DNA of 8,640 nucleotides from Nitrospirota bacterium (GTDB lineage: Bacteria > Nitrospirota > JACRHJ01): NCBI GenBank assembly GCA_027328825.1, contig DAHWTK010000071.1, positions 1 through 8,640 on the forward strand. The letters run 5' to 3'. Shown in pieces: positions 1 to 7,250 of the stretch. Under the pieces are notes generated by a model. It was not told the origin of the DNA and did not search any database. It saw nothing but the letters and a program-made list of their open reading frames with translations. The first letter of the stretch is position 1, and each line of letters starts with the position of its first letter. A program made the position numbers and the translations under genes.

Positions 1-346
1 AGAGTAGCCTCGCAATAAGCAATACTGCGAAATAGGACGGGCCGAAAAACGGCATCCACCAGTTTAATATTATTATGTCCGGCTTCTCTTTTGCAATCCT
101 TGCGCCTTCGAGGGGCCAGTTTAAGGGGTTTAGGGGGTCGAAGAGCGGTATAGATTTCACCTCTACCGGGGACTTGCTTTCGTCTTTTTGCGTCTTGCCG
201 GGAAAAAGAAAACCGGGATACTGGCGGATAAAGCGGTGAAACGAGACCCTGTGCCCGCGTTTTTCGAGCGCGTTATACAAAAGCGCGCCGAATTGAGCAA
301 TGCCCCCGCGCAGGGGATGCGCAGGGCCGACAAGGATGATTTTCAT
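1..346 (-). CDS. Glycosyltransferase, family 4-type (GT-B fold), N-terminal part
   Basis: The reverse strand is open from an ATG at 346-344 to the window edge, giving 115 codons with no stop, so the C-terminal part lies outside. The product starts MKIILVGPAHPLRGG, and RGGIAQF (residues 13-19) is the glycine-rich loop after the first beta strand typical of GT4-like enzymes. A second Rossmann-type strand follows at PDIIILNWW (residues 89-97). Such enzymes transfer a sugar from a nucleotide-sugar donor in the cytoplasm, usually for surface polysaccharide or lipopolysaccharide. The donor-binding C-terminal domain, with its E-x7-E type motif, is not visible, so donor and acceptor are unknown. The frame stays open upstream of this ATG and there is no strong Shine-Dalgarno. 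The start is chosen because it places the first beta strand at residue 2, as the family expects. The gene is divergent from the operon that begins at 451. Confidence 0.85.
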   Translation of the reverse strand, partial: MKIILVGPAHPLRGGIAQFGALLYNALEKRGHRVSFHRFIRQYPGFLFPGKTQKDESKSPVEVKSIPLFDPLNPLNWPLEGARIAKEKPDIIILNWWMPFFGPSYFAVLLIARLL

Positions 347-394
347 CAAGGAATATTTACCATAACCGGCCCTGAAAATAAAGAAAATTCCATA

Positions 395-410
395 GGTTGA
401 CAGGTTGACT
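395..410 (+). repeat. Tandem GGTTGAC direct repeat at the promoter
   Basis: GGTTGAC occurs at 395-401 and again at 403-409, one base apart, so the period is 8. The second copy contains the proposed -35 hexamer of the operon promoter and the first contains an exact TTGACA. This could be a direct-repeat operator or simply overlapping -35 elements. Confidence 0.4.
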
Positions 411-433
411 TGGAATCTTTTTAAGGATATATT
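405..433 (+). promoter_or_regulatory. Sigma70-type promoter of the 451-4950 operon
   Basis: A TTGACT -35 box (405-410) is followed by a 17-base spacer and a TATATT -10 box (428-433). Transcription would start near 440, leaving a very short leader before the ATG at 451. GAGG at 444-447 is the only ribosome-binding candidate and sits unusually close to the start. An alternative -35 TTGACA (397-402) has a poorer -10 partner. Confidence 0.55.
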
Positions 434-450
434 GAGAAATACAGAGGAAT

Positions 451-2082
451 ATGAAAATCATTCTTGTCCTGCTGACATTAACCGCACTGTGCGCCTTGCC
501 TCGATACTCCATGGCCGCGCCGGGAGACATACTGTGGCATGCGGTCTATTCCACGAATCCCGGGCGGGACCGTGACCAGGCGAATTCCATAGCCGTAGGC
601 CCCGGCGGAGTTATCGCCGCCGCAGGGTTTGCGAGCGAGCAGGCAGGCAATTTCGACTATCTCACCGCCCTGTACAGCCCGGGCGGCGACCTTCTCTGGA
701 CGAGGCGTTACGACCACTCCTGGAACGACGTCGGGAAGGCCGTGGCCTTCGACGAAAACGGGAACATATTCGTCGCGGGCGCGAGCAACAACCTCGACAA
801 CCCCCGAAACACCTACTCCCGCTCTTATTATACTGACTACAGGGTTATAGAATACTCCGCGGGCGGAGACCTCCTCATGGAGGCCCATGCGTCAGGCAGA
901 ATGAACAACAACAGGCCTTCGGGCATCGTCGCGGACAACTACGGCAATATCTTCGTAACCGGCTCTGCCATGAACTCCTCCGGGACCTATCCTCTTTACT
1001 ATACAGTGCGGTTTGGCAAACACGGAGAGATTGCCTGGGAGGATTACGAGGATTTGCGCACCCCCGCCCAGGCCACGGGTATAGCCCTGGACCCTGACAG
1101 CGACGTCCTGGTAACCGGCTGGTACAAAGACCAGGGGACAGGGCAGGACGGCATCATGACGCTTCGTTACAGCCCTGCGGACGGCAGGACCCTCTGGCAG
1201 GACGATTTCAAGCCGCAGGCGGATAGCGTAAGAGCATACGGCATCGCCTCGGACGACGACGGCGATATAATCGTTACCGGAGAGACGAGCGAGGGCGAGC
1301 CGGTCGACCGGCCTCGGACGACAACGCTTACGCTTAAATACAGCCCGAAGGGGCGGTTTCTCTGGGCGTCGAAATTCACCGGCTCGGAATATAAAAACAG
1401 AGGCGACGCCGTAGCCGCGGACCACGAGGGGCGCATATACGTCGTCGGCAGGACTTATAAGGACAACCAGGAAGGGGACTGGCTCCTGATTGTGTATGAC
1501 AAGGACGGAAAGCTACTGTTTTCAAGGACTTATAGCTTCGGCGGAGAAGGTTTCGCTTCGTCTGTAGCCCTTGAGCCGGGCGGAGACCTCGTAATCGCGG
1601 GCGCGTCTCAGCCACAGGCCGAGGCGGGCTCTTCTTCCGGCCTGCCCGAGACTGGTCTGCCGTCTGGAAGCCGTTCGGCGCCGCCCCTGCTCACGGTCAT
1701 CCGGGTGGAGGGATGGCAATCCCTGGACAGGCCGTTTGGGGAGTTTTTCGACCCGGGGACACCCATGCGCCTCACGAAAGAGCCAGTGTGCCTGCTCCGG
1801 TGCGTGGAGCTTACGGCAAGACGGTTCGAGCCGGGAAATCCTGCGTCTCCCATAAAGGTAACGGCACATCCGGTGGCGGGGATGGGCAGGCAATACGAAT
1901 ACCGTTTCTTCATAAGCGCGAAAGACGGCTGGAAACCGCTCGGAGGATACGGGCCTCTGGATAACACAGTGCTTCCGGCAAAAGAAGGGCCGGGGACAAA
2001 GGTCATGGCGCAGGTCAGGAAGGTCGGCTCCCCGCTTGCATACGATGCAACACGGGAGATCGTCATAAGCGGCGTATATTAG
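451..2082 (+). CDS. Secreted seven-repeat beta-propeller (SBBP-type) protein
   Basis: The 543-residue product has a classic Sec signal peptide: Met-Lys, a hydrophobic core at residues 3-16, and a likely cleavage after SMA at residue 22. There is no proper lipobox at Cys14. The mature part holds seven repeats, starting near residues 25, 79, 139, 193, 246, 302 and 354. Each has the pattern G-x-L/I-x-W, then a 'DxxGNIFVTG'-like strand pair, then a 'xxxLxxYSPxG' strand. This matches SBBP-type beta-propeller repeats, and seven copies would close one propeller. Blade 7 contains a low-complexity Ser/Gly/Pro/Glu-rich insertion (about 387-411). Residues 465-541 form a beta-rich C-terminal domain with YEYRF (482-486) and a closing VRKxGSPLAYDA stretch, like Ig-like or triple-tyrosine modules. 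Cys447 and Cys451 could form a disulfide. The protein is probably periplasmic or extracellular; its ligand is unknown. It is first in the operon, and a small gene follows 8 bases after its stop. Confidence 0.9.
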   Translation: MKIILVLLTLTALCALPRYSMAAPGDILWHAVYSTNPGRDRDQANSIAVGPGGVIAAAGFASEQAGNFDYLTALYSPGGDLLWTRRYDHSWNDVGKAVAFDENGNIFVAGASNNLDNPRNTYSRSYYTDYRVIEYSAGGDLLMEAHASGRMNNNRPSGIVADNYGNIFVTGSAMNSSGTYPLYYTVRFGKHGEIAWEDYEDLRTPAQATGIALDPDSDVLVTGWYKDQGTGQDGIMTLRYSPADGRTLWQDDFKPQADSVRAYGIASDDDGDIIVTGETSEGEPVDRPRTTTLTLKYSPKGRFLWASKFTGSEYKNRGDAVAADHEGRIYVVGRTYKDNQEGDWLLIVYDKDGKLLFSRTYSFGGEGFASSVALEPGGDLVIAGASQPQAEAGSSSGLPETGLPSGSRSAPPLLTVIRVEGWQSLDRPFGEFFDPGTPMRLTKEPVCLLRCVELTARRFEPGNPASPIKVTAHPVAGMGRQYEYRFFISAKDGWKPLGGYGPLDNTVLPAKEGPGTKVMAQVRKVGSPLAYDATREIVISGVY

Positions 2083-2090
2083 GGGGAGCT

Positions 2091-2264
2091 ATGTTCAGCG
2101 ATTCTTTAGCCGGGCTTGTAGGGCATGAAGTCATTGCCATGGCGGGCGGCATAAGTTACCGGGGAAAACTGATAGAGGTAACGGAGACGGAGATATTTCT
2201 CCAGGGGGAGCTCGGCTGGATGCAGCTTCAGGTGGAATACGTAACCGAGATAAGACCGGCATAA
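2091..2264 (+). CDS. Small Sm/LSm-like protein, 57 residues
   Basis: An ATG at 2091 opens a 57-residue frame ending at TAA 2262-2264. A strong Shine-Dalgarno, AGGGGGAG (2081-2088), overlaps the stop codon of the preceding gene. The protein is one compact string of predicted beta strands: HEVIAMAGG, ISYRGKLIEVT, EIFLQGE, GWMQLQVEYV and TEIRP. The strand order, the Y-x-G-x-L motif in strand 2 and the V-x-x-I-R-P ending resemble the Sm fold of Hfq/LSm proteins and similar small bacterial barrels. The short N-terminal helix (residues 2-10) also fits. The fold is inferred from pattern only, and RNA binding is not shown. Excellent ribosome-binding placement and tight packing in the operon argue that it is a real gene. 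It could equally be a small SH3-like barrel protein that binds a partner. Confidence 0.72.
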   Translation: MFSDSLAGLVGHEVIAMAGGISYRGKLIEVTETEIFLQGELGWMQLQVEYVTEIRPA

Positions 2265-2284
2265 GTCGAGGAAACGAAAAACGT

Positions 2285-3319
2285 ATGCTTGCCGTGATGA
2301 AAGAGGCCCCGGAGCCGGGGCTTGCGCTGAAAGAGGCGCCTGAGCCGGAGCCGGGTTTTGGAGAGGTGCTCGTAAAGATAAATTACGCCTCTGTCTGCGG
2401 GACGGATTCGCTTATATACAACTGGTCGCCCTGGGCGGCTGGCCGCATGAAGCCGCCGGTAATCGTCGGGCACGAGTTCGCCGGGGAAATCGTCGAGAAC
2501 GGGCCGGGAACAAGCGGCATGAGACCCGGCACGCGAGTCTCGGCGGAATCTCATTTATTCTGTGGCAGGTGTCTTCAGTGCCGCACCGGAAAACCGGAGA
2601 TATGCCGCCAGCTGAAGATACTGGGCGTGGACAGAGACGGCGTTTTCGCCCAGTACGCGGCAATCCCGGAAAAAAACCTCTGGGTCAACCACTCAGATAT
2701 CCCCGACCAGATAGCGACGCTCCAGGAGCCTCTGGGTAACGCAGTCGATACCCTGCTTGCGGAGGATGTAACCGGGAAGCGAATACTTATAACCGGCGCG
2801 GGGCCGATAGGTCTTATGTGCGCGGCGCTTGCGCGGGCGTGCGGCGCGGCCAGGGTTATCGTGTCCGACCCGAACGAATACCGGCTCTCGCTTGCGGAAG
2901 CGATGGGGGCGGACATTGTGCTTAACCCGAAGGTTACGCCTCTCAGGGGGCCTGTCCTGACGGCTACGGCTGGGGACGGCGTGGATGTCCTGCTCGAGGT
3001 GTCGGGAAGCAAAGGCGCGCTGCTCGACTCCCTGCCCCTGGTGACGCCGGGCGGGCGGGTATCGCTTCTTGGAATTTTCCGGGGGGAGGCGCCGATAGCC
3101 CTTACGGAGACGGTAATATTCAGGAAGCTCCGTATCTACGGCATCACGGGACGCGGGATATTTTCCACATGGCAGACCCTGAGCAGGCTTCTGTCCTCAA
3201 AACGGCTCGACATCTCAAAACTCGTGACGCACGAGTTTCCTCTTGAGGACTTCCGCAAGGGGTTCGAACTTATGGAGTCCGGCAGGTGCGGGAAGGTATT
3301 GTTCAGGACAAACGGGTAG
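2285..3319 (+). CDS. tdh: L-threonine 3-dehydrogenase (zinc-dependent MDR family)
   Basis: The 344-residue protein oxidises L-threonine to 2-amino-3-ketobutyrate with NAD+ in the cytoplasm, the first step of threonine breakdown to glycine and acetyl-CoA. The medium-chain dehydrogenase layout is complete: catalytic zinc ligands Cys38 (CGTD) and His63-Glu64 (GHE), structural zinc cysteines 93, 96, 99 and 107, and the QEP glutamate at 148. The NAD-binding Rossmann motif GAGPIG is at 171-176. Features specific to Tdh are IYNW after CGTD, His90 just before the structural zinc cluster, LQEPLGNAV, VSDPNEYRL, and the YGITGR segment (285-290) followed by FSTW. Length and residue numbering match enterobacterial Tdh closely. 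GAGGAA at 2268-2273 lies 11 bases before the ATG. The usual partner kbl is not in the window. Other polyol or amino-alcohol dehydrogenases are the main alternative. The downstream gene starts 2 bases after the stop. Confidence 0.85.
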   Translation: MLAVMKEAPEPGLALKEAPEPEPGFGEVLVKINYASVCGTDSLIYNWSPWAAGRMKPPVIVGHEFAGEIVENGPGTSGMRPGTRVSAESHLFCGRCLQCRTGKPEICRQLKILGVDRDGVFAQYAAIPEKNLWVNHSDIPDQIATLQEPLGNAVDTLLAEDVTGKRILITGAGPIGLMCAALARACGAARVIVSDPNEYRLSLAEAMGADIVLNPKVTPLRGPVLTATAGDGVDVLLEVSGSKGALLDSLPLVTPGGRVSLLGIFRGEAPIALTETVIFRKLRIYGITGRGIFSTWQTLSRLLSSKRLDISKLVTHEFPLEDFRKGFELMESGRCGKVLFRTNG

Positions 3320-3321
3320 AT

Positions 3322-4338
3322 ATGAAAGCCGCCGTATTATACAGCTTTAACGACATCCGCATAGAGGAGCGGCCCGTCCCGGAAGTAGGGCCGGGCGAGG
3401 CGCTGGTTAAAATGAAGGCGTGCGGGATATGTTCCGGAGACGTCATGCCGTGGTATATCGAGAAGAAGGCGCCGCTTGTCCTGGGGCATGAGCCGTCGGG
3501 GGAAATTGTCGAGACAGGAGACGGTGTTACGGGTTTTCGGGCGGGCGAGAGGGTGTTCGTTCATCACCACGCTCCATGTGGGGAATGCCGGGAGTGCAGA
3601 CGCGGCGATTTTGTCCTGTGCGAGACATGGAAACGCTCCCGTATAGTGCCCGGGGGGCTGGCGGAATTTGTGAAAATACCCGCCGTGAACCTCTCGCGCG
3701 ACACGCTCAAGCTCCCGCCGGATATGGATTTTCTGGCCGGGACGCTGGTCGAGCCCCTGGCCTGCGTAGTAAAGGGCATGAGGCGCCTTGGCCTTAAAAA
3801 AGGGGAAAGCATACTGGTAATCGGTCTGGGCGTCATGGGAGCGCTCTTCGTTGCGCTTGCAAGGCACATGGGCGCGGGGCGCATAACCGGGGCGGACATG
3901 GTTCCGTATCGCCTTGAAAAAGCTCTGGAAATCGGCGCGGACGAGGTGATAGATGTAAGCAAAGAGCCGCTAACTGGAAAGTTTGAGGCGGCTCCAGCCG
4001 CGGCGGACAGGGTGGTCGTGGGGCCTGGAAATGCCTCGGCGATGGCGCAGGGAATAGCCTGCGCGGCGCCTGGCGGGACGGTCCTGTTCTTCACTCCGCC
4101 GCCGCCCGGAGAGACGCTCCGGATTGAGCCGAACGCGCTTTATTTCAAGGAAATCAATATAATACAGAGCTACTCCTGCGGTCCGGACGACACGCGCGAG
4201 GCCCTTCGGCTGCTCTCCATCGGGGCAATTCCTATAGAAAAAATCATAACGCATAAATTTCCGCTTGAGAATGCCGGGGATGCCTTCCGGCTTACCGCGA
4301 AGGCGCGGGAGTCTCTCAAGGCGGTGGTGGTTTTCTAA
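3322..4338 (+). CDS. Second zinc-dependent medium-chain dehydrogenase, substrate unknown
   Basis: A 338-residue alcohol dehydrogenase-like protein of the same superfamily as its upstream neighbour, but clearly divergent. It has catalytic zinc ligands Cys37 (in CSGD rather than the usual CGTD) and His56-Glu57, four structural zinc cysteines at 86, 89, 92 and 100, and Glu144 in the VEPL motif. The cofactor motif GLGVMG is at 168-173. After the Rossmann fold, ADMVPYRLEKA lies where a substrate- or cofactor-selecting loop is expected, with Asp192 favouring NAD over NADP. The ATG at 3322 is preferred over an in-frame ATG at 3286, because it gives the canonical MKAAVLY start and avoids overlapping tdh. 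No strong Shine-Dalgarno is visible, so translation is probably coupled to tdh across the 2-base gap. The next gene's ATG abuts this stop. The family cannot name the substrate; polyols and amino alcohols are possible. Confidence 0.9.
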   Translation: MKAAVLYSFNDIRIEERPVPEVGPGEALVKMKACGICSGDVMPWYIEKKAPLVLGHEPSGEIVETGDGVTGFRAGERVFVHHHAPCGECRECRRGDFVLCETWKRSRIVPGGLAEFVKIPAVNLSRDTLKLPPDMDFLAGTLVEPLACVVKGMRRLGLKKGESILVIGLGVMGALFVALARHMGAGRITGADMVPYRLEKALEIGADEVIDVSKEPLTGKFEAAPAAADRVVVGPGNASAMAQGIACAAPGGTVLFFTPPPPGETLRIEPNALYFKEINIIQSYSCGPDDTREALRLLSIGAIPIEKIITHKFPLENAGDAFRLTAKARESLKAVVVF

Positions 4339-4950
4339 ATGAACCGGCATGTGGATGAAATGACTTCGTCTGCGCCAACTCTCCGTATAATCACCGTTTC
4401 CGGCGCTCATGGCGGCGTTGGAAAGACGCTTCTGGCGACGCTTTTGATAAAACTTCTTCCCGGTTTCGCCGCTATAAAAGTGAGCCATGCCGACCTCATG
4501 GTCTCTGTTACGGACGATATGGTCGAGATTATGCGCGAGGGCATGGACACAAGGGTGCTGAAAGACGCCGGGGCGGGGGAAGTCATCCTTATACGCGCGG
4601 GAGAGAGAGACGTATCCGATGCGCTATCGATCGCCTTCGATATGGTATATCAATCCGGCGCGCCGGGGGTCATTATCGAAGGTAACGCCGCCGCGAGGTT
4701 TCTGAAACCGGATATTTCGTTTTTTGTTACGGACACAGACCTGGCCGGGATAAAACCGGAGGCCCTCCCGAACCTTGAAAAGGCGGATGTCATAGTCCTG
4801 AACCTTCAGGCCGAGGACGGCGCGCCGCGGACGGTTCCGGAGTTGGAAAAGGCCGTCCGGGGGCATAATCCGACCGCTCCGATATATTCCGCGGCGCGGT
4901 TTATTTCCCCGGACGGGGAAATAATAAGGCTGCTCAAGACACGCGTCTGA
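4339..4950 (+). CDS. MobB-like P-loop NTPase (SIMIBI class)
   Basis: A 203-residue cytoplasmic nucleotide-binding protein. Walker A is GAHGGVGKT (residues 22-30) right after the first beta strand (RIITVS). REGMDTRVLKDAGA (66-79) matches the position of the D-x-x-R-x-x-x-AGA segment in MobB proteins, and a hydrophobic strand ends in VIIEGN (111-116), equivalent to MobB's V-E-G. Later strands are ISFFVTD (126-132) and VIVLNL (151-156), the last being where NTPases of this class read the base. MobB binds GTP and helps attach nucleotides to molybdopterin, but this protein has only partial resemblance and no molybdenum genes are nearby. A more general SIMIBI ATPase/GTPase role is as likely. Its ATG directly follows the TAA of the dehydrogenase gene (TAAATG), so translational coupling is expected. 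A second in-frame ATG at 4360 is possible. It is the last gene of the operon. Confidence 0.83.
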   Translation: MNRHVDEMTSSAPTLRIITVSGAHGGVGKTLLATLLIKLLPGFAAIKVSHADLMVSVTDDMVEIMREGMDTRVLKDAGAGEVILIRAGERDVSDALSIAFDMVYQSGAPGVIIEGNAAARFLKPDISFFVTDTDLAGIKPEALPNLEKADVIVLNLQAEDGAPRTVPELEKAVRGHNPTAPIYSAARFISPDGEIIRLLKTRV

Positions 4951-4975
4951 CACTTCCCGCCGCGCCGCACTTTTC

Positions 4976-5004
4976 TTGCTTTTTCAACCTCCCTGTGGTA
5001 TTAT
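4976..5004 (+). promoter_or_regulatory. Sigma70-type promoter of the ntrY operon
   Basis: TTGCTT (4976-4981) and TATTAT (4999-5004) are separated by exactly 17 bases, placing the start of transcription near 5011 and about 27 bases before the preferred ntrY ATG. It lies in the gap after the upstream operon. No clear intrinsic terminator precedes it, so read-through is possible. Confidence 0.55.
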
Positions 5005-5037
5005 CGACACACTTTTTTAAATCAGAGAGTGCAGTCA

Positions 5038-7233
5038 ATGCCCGACTCGTCTCCTCCGCAAATACCGCATAACGGCCCGTCCAGGGGACTGAGGACGCTT
5101 TTACTCATCGCGGGTTTTCTACTCCTGACGATAGCCGCCACCGCGGTGGAAATAATCCTGAAGTCCCGCCAGCACAGGCCGCTTCTCGGCAATGTCATAA
5201 CCCTCGGCCTGTTGAACGTAAATGTCATCCTGCTTGTCGTCCTCCTGCTCCTGATTGGCCGCCAGCTTGCCAAGATATATTTCGAGAAGAAAAAAAGCCC
5301 CTTCGGAGCTGGTTTCAAAACCAAGCTGGTTACTGCGTTTATCGGGCTTTCCATCGTGCCCGCCGGACTGCTTTTCATTGCCGCAAACGGCCTTTTGTCC
5401 GGCAGCGTAAAAGACTGGTTCGGCCCCCGCATAGAGCGCGCCGTTCTGGACTCCATATCCATCGCCCGCTCATACAAGGAGGAGAAAACCAAAGACGCCA
5501 TGCAATCGGCCATTCGGCTCTCGGGCTCTATTTCCGGAAATAAAGCGCCGGTCGATTATAATTCGCTTTCCATGAAGGCGCGGGCAAGATACAGGGTGGA
5601 TATGGTCGAGGTTTATTCCGGTAAAAAGAAGCTTCTGGCCGTGGCCGGGCGGGGCGGCCTCTCCTGGGCGCGGGCGGACAGGAACTTCATCGAAAAGGCC
5701 CTGAAAGAGGGAAGGCCCGTCTCGACCACCAGGATAAGGCGTTCCCGCGAGGTAATAAGCGGTGCGGCGGTATTCAGAGACCATTCCGGCAGGCCAGCCG
5801 GGGTAGTCGTCGCAAGTTACGTCATGCCGTCAGCGATGTCCGCGAACCTCGCGGATGTTTCGAGGTTCTACGAGCATTACTGGAGCCTGCGCACGTTCAA
5901 GAACCCCCTGAAGGAAAGCTACCTGCTCTCCTTCATGCTGATAACCCTTGTCATACTCTTTGCCGCGCTCTGGTTCGGCCTGTATCTCTCGCGTATCATA
6001 ACCGTACCCATCACAAAGCTTGCCGAGGCGACGGACAGGATATCCAAGGGCGACTACGAAGTGAAAATAGACCTGTCCGCAAGCGACGAAATCGGCGTTC
6101 TCGTGGACTCCTTCAAGCGTATGACGCGCGACCTGAAGTTCTCCCGCCACCGCCTGAACCAGGCCAACGATACCCTTAGCCGCGCCAACGAGCTCCTGGA
6201 AGAGAGGCGCCAGTTCATGGAGACCGTGCTCGAAAACGTCAATACGGGCGTGCTCACGATAGACCGCGGCGGCAGGATTATCACCTTTAACGAGGCCGCC
6301 GAGCGCATCCTCGGTATGGACGCGGGAAGCGTCCTGGGCAGGGGCTACAGGGACATATTCGAATTTCATCAGCTCGAAGAAATCCGCGAACAGATCGGCC
6401 CGATGAACGAGGACGGCTCCGGCATCGAGAAGGAAGTCCAGATAGGCGTCGGGCGCAAGGTGTTAAACCTCCGGCTCTTCGTCTCGCCCCTCCGTGACGC
6501 CCAGGGCGGATACATCGGCACGCTCGTCGTGTTCGACGACATGACGGAGCTTATCCGGGCACAGCGCGCCGCGGCCTGGAAGGAAGTCGCGCGGCGTATC
6601 GCACACGAGGTGAAAAATCCGCTCACGCCGATTCAGCTTTCCGCGCAGAGGCTCCGGAAAAAATATATGGAAGGCGCGGAAGACTACGGCAAAATAATCG
6701 ACGAGTGTACGCAGATGATAATAACGCAGGTGGACGGGATGAAGACGCTGGTGGACGAGTTCTCGCGCTTCGCCCGGATGCCGGAGTGCCAGCCGGTGAC
6801 GTCCGACATTCACGGCATCATAGATGAGGCCGCTTCCGTCTTCGACGGCGCGCACAGGGACATCGAGATAGTCAGGGAGTTCGACCCGGACATGCCCGCC
6901 GTGAAGGTTGACGCAGAGCAGATAAAGCGCGTGTTCTTAAACCTCTTCGATAACGCCGTTACCGCCATGGACGGCAAGGGCGAGATCCGCGTCGCAACCT
7001 CTTACGACAAGCCTTCGCGCATCGCGCGCATAGTCGTCTCGGACGACGGCCCCGGCATACTTTTGGAGGACCGGGAGAAGCTTTTCCAGCCGTATTTCTC
7101 CAAGAAGAAATCCGGTACCGGCCTGGGACTTGCCATCGTCAGTCGCATCGTCTCCGACCACGGCGGCTACATCCGCGCGGAAGGCAATAACCCCAAGGGT
7201 GCGAAGTTCGTGATAGAGCTTCCGGCAGGGTAA
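5038..7233 (+). CDS. ntrY: NtrY-type membrane sensor histidine kinase
   Basis: The 731-residue product (from the ATG at 5038) is a complete NtrY kinase. It has transmembrane segments at about 20-40, 53-74, 98-120 and 296-318. A sensor region lies between the third and fourth segments, followed by a HAMP domain (about 318-372, with P-I-T-K-L and the D-E-I-G-V motif). A PAS domain follows (about 394-505, ENVNTGVLTID). The H-box is IAHEVKNPLTP, with phospho-accepting His523. The catalytic domain shows the N-box LFDNA (Asn639), G1 box DDGPGI (669-674), F-box FQPYF and G2 box GTGLGLAI (693-700). NtrY autophosphorylates and passes the phosphate to NtrX, usually in nitrogen, redox or envelope responses. 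A GTG at 5029 is in frame, but the ATG at 5038 is chosen because GAGAG (5025-5029) then sits 8 bases upstream. The partner ntrX is not adjacent: an AT-rich gene intervenes. Confidence 0.93.
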   Translation: MPDSSPPQIPHNGPSRGLRTLLLIAGFLLLTIAATAVEIILKSRQHRPLLGNVITLGLLNVNVILLVVLLLLIGRQLAKIYFEKKKSPFGAGFKTKLVTAFIGLSIVPAGLLFIAANGLLSGSVKDWFGPRIERAVLDSISIARSYKEEKTKDAMQSAIRLSGSISGNKAPVDYNSLSMKARARYRVDMVEVYSGKKKLLAVAGRGGLSWARADRNFIEKALKEGRPVSTTRIRRSREVISGAAVFRDHSGRPAGVVVASYVMPSAMSANLADVSRFYEHYWSLRTFKNPLKESYLLSFMLITLVILFAALWFGLYLSRIITVPITKLAEATDRISKGDYEVKIDLSASDEIGVLVDSFKRMTRDLKFSRHRLNQANDTLSRANELLEERRQFMETVLENVNTGVLTIDRGGRIITFNEAAERILGMDAGSVLGRGYRDIFEFHQLEEIREQIGPMNEDGSGIEKEVQIGVGRKVLNLRLFVSPLRDAQGGYIGTLVVFDDMTELIRAQRAAAWKEVARRIAHEVKNPLTPIQLSAQRLRKKYMEGAEDYGKIIDECTQMIITQVDGMKTLVDEFSRFARMPECQPVTSDIHGIIDEAASVFDGAHRDIEIVREFDPDMPAVKVDAEQIKRVFLNLFDNAVTAMDGKGEIRVATSYDKPSRIARIVVSDDGPGILLEDREKLFQPYFSKKKSGTGLGLAIVSRIVSDHGGYIRAEGNNPKGAKFVIELPAG

Positions 7234-7238
7234 TGTAA

Positions 7239-7245
7239 AAGGAGG
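7239..7245 (+). promoter_or_regulatory. Strong Shine-Dalgarno of the inserted gene
   Basis: AAGGAGG lies 5 bases before the ATG at 7251 and is a near-perfect anti-16S match, the strongest ribosome-binding site in the window. It confirms the start and predicts good translation from the ntrY transcript. Confidence 0.8.
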
Positions 7246-7250
7246 ATTTA

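Noticed and set aside
188..400. Plus-strand open frame of 70 codons near the left end
   Set aside because: It lies mostly opposite the glycosyltransferase gene, whose reverse-strand translation has clear family motifs, while this frame encodes a basic sequence with no recognisable domain and no ribosome-binding site.
892..1425. Long antisense frames inside the propeller gene
   Set aside because: High-GC coding DNA produces such frames. Their translations are Arg/Val/Pro-rich without domains, and the plus-strand frame has seven coherent repeats.
3286..3321. Upstream ATG start for the second dehydrogenase
   Set aside because: It would overlap the end of tdh and add 12 residues before the canonical MKAAVLY start, without a better ribosome-binding site.
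4951..4998. Possible rho-independent terminator after the NTPase gene
   Set aside because: There is a GC-rich patch followed by T-runs, but I could not form a convincing inverted-repeat stem, so no terminator is called.
5029..5037. GTG start three codons upstream of the chosen ntrY ATG
   Set aside because: The likely Shine-Dalgarno GAGAG (5025-5029) overlaps this GTG, whereas it is correctly spaced for the ATG at 5038.
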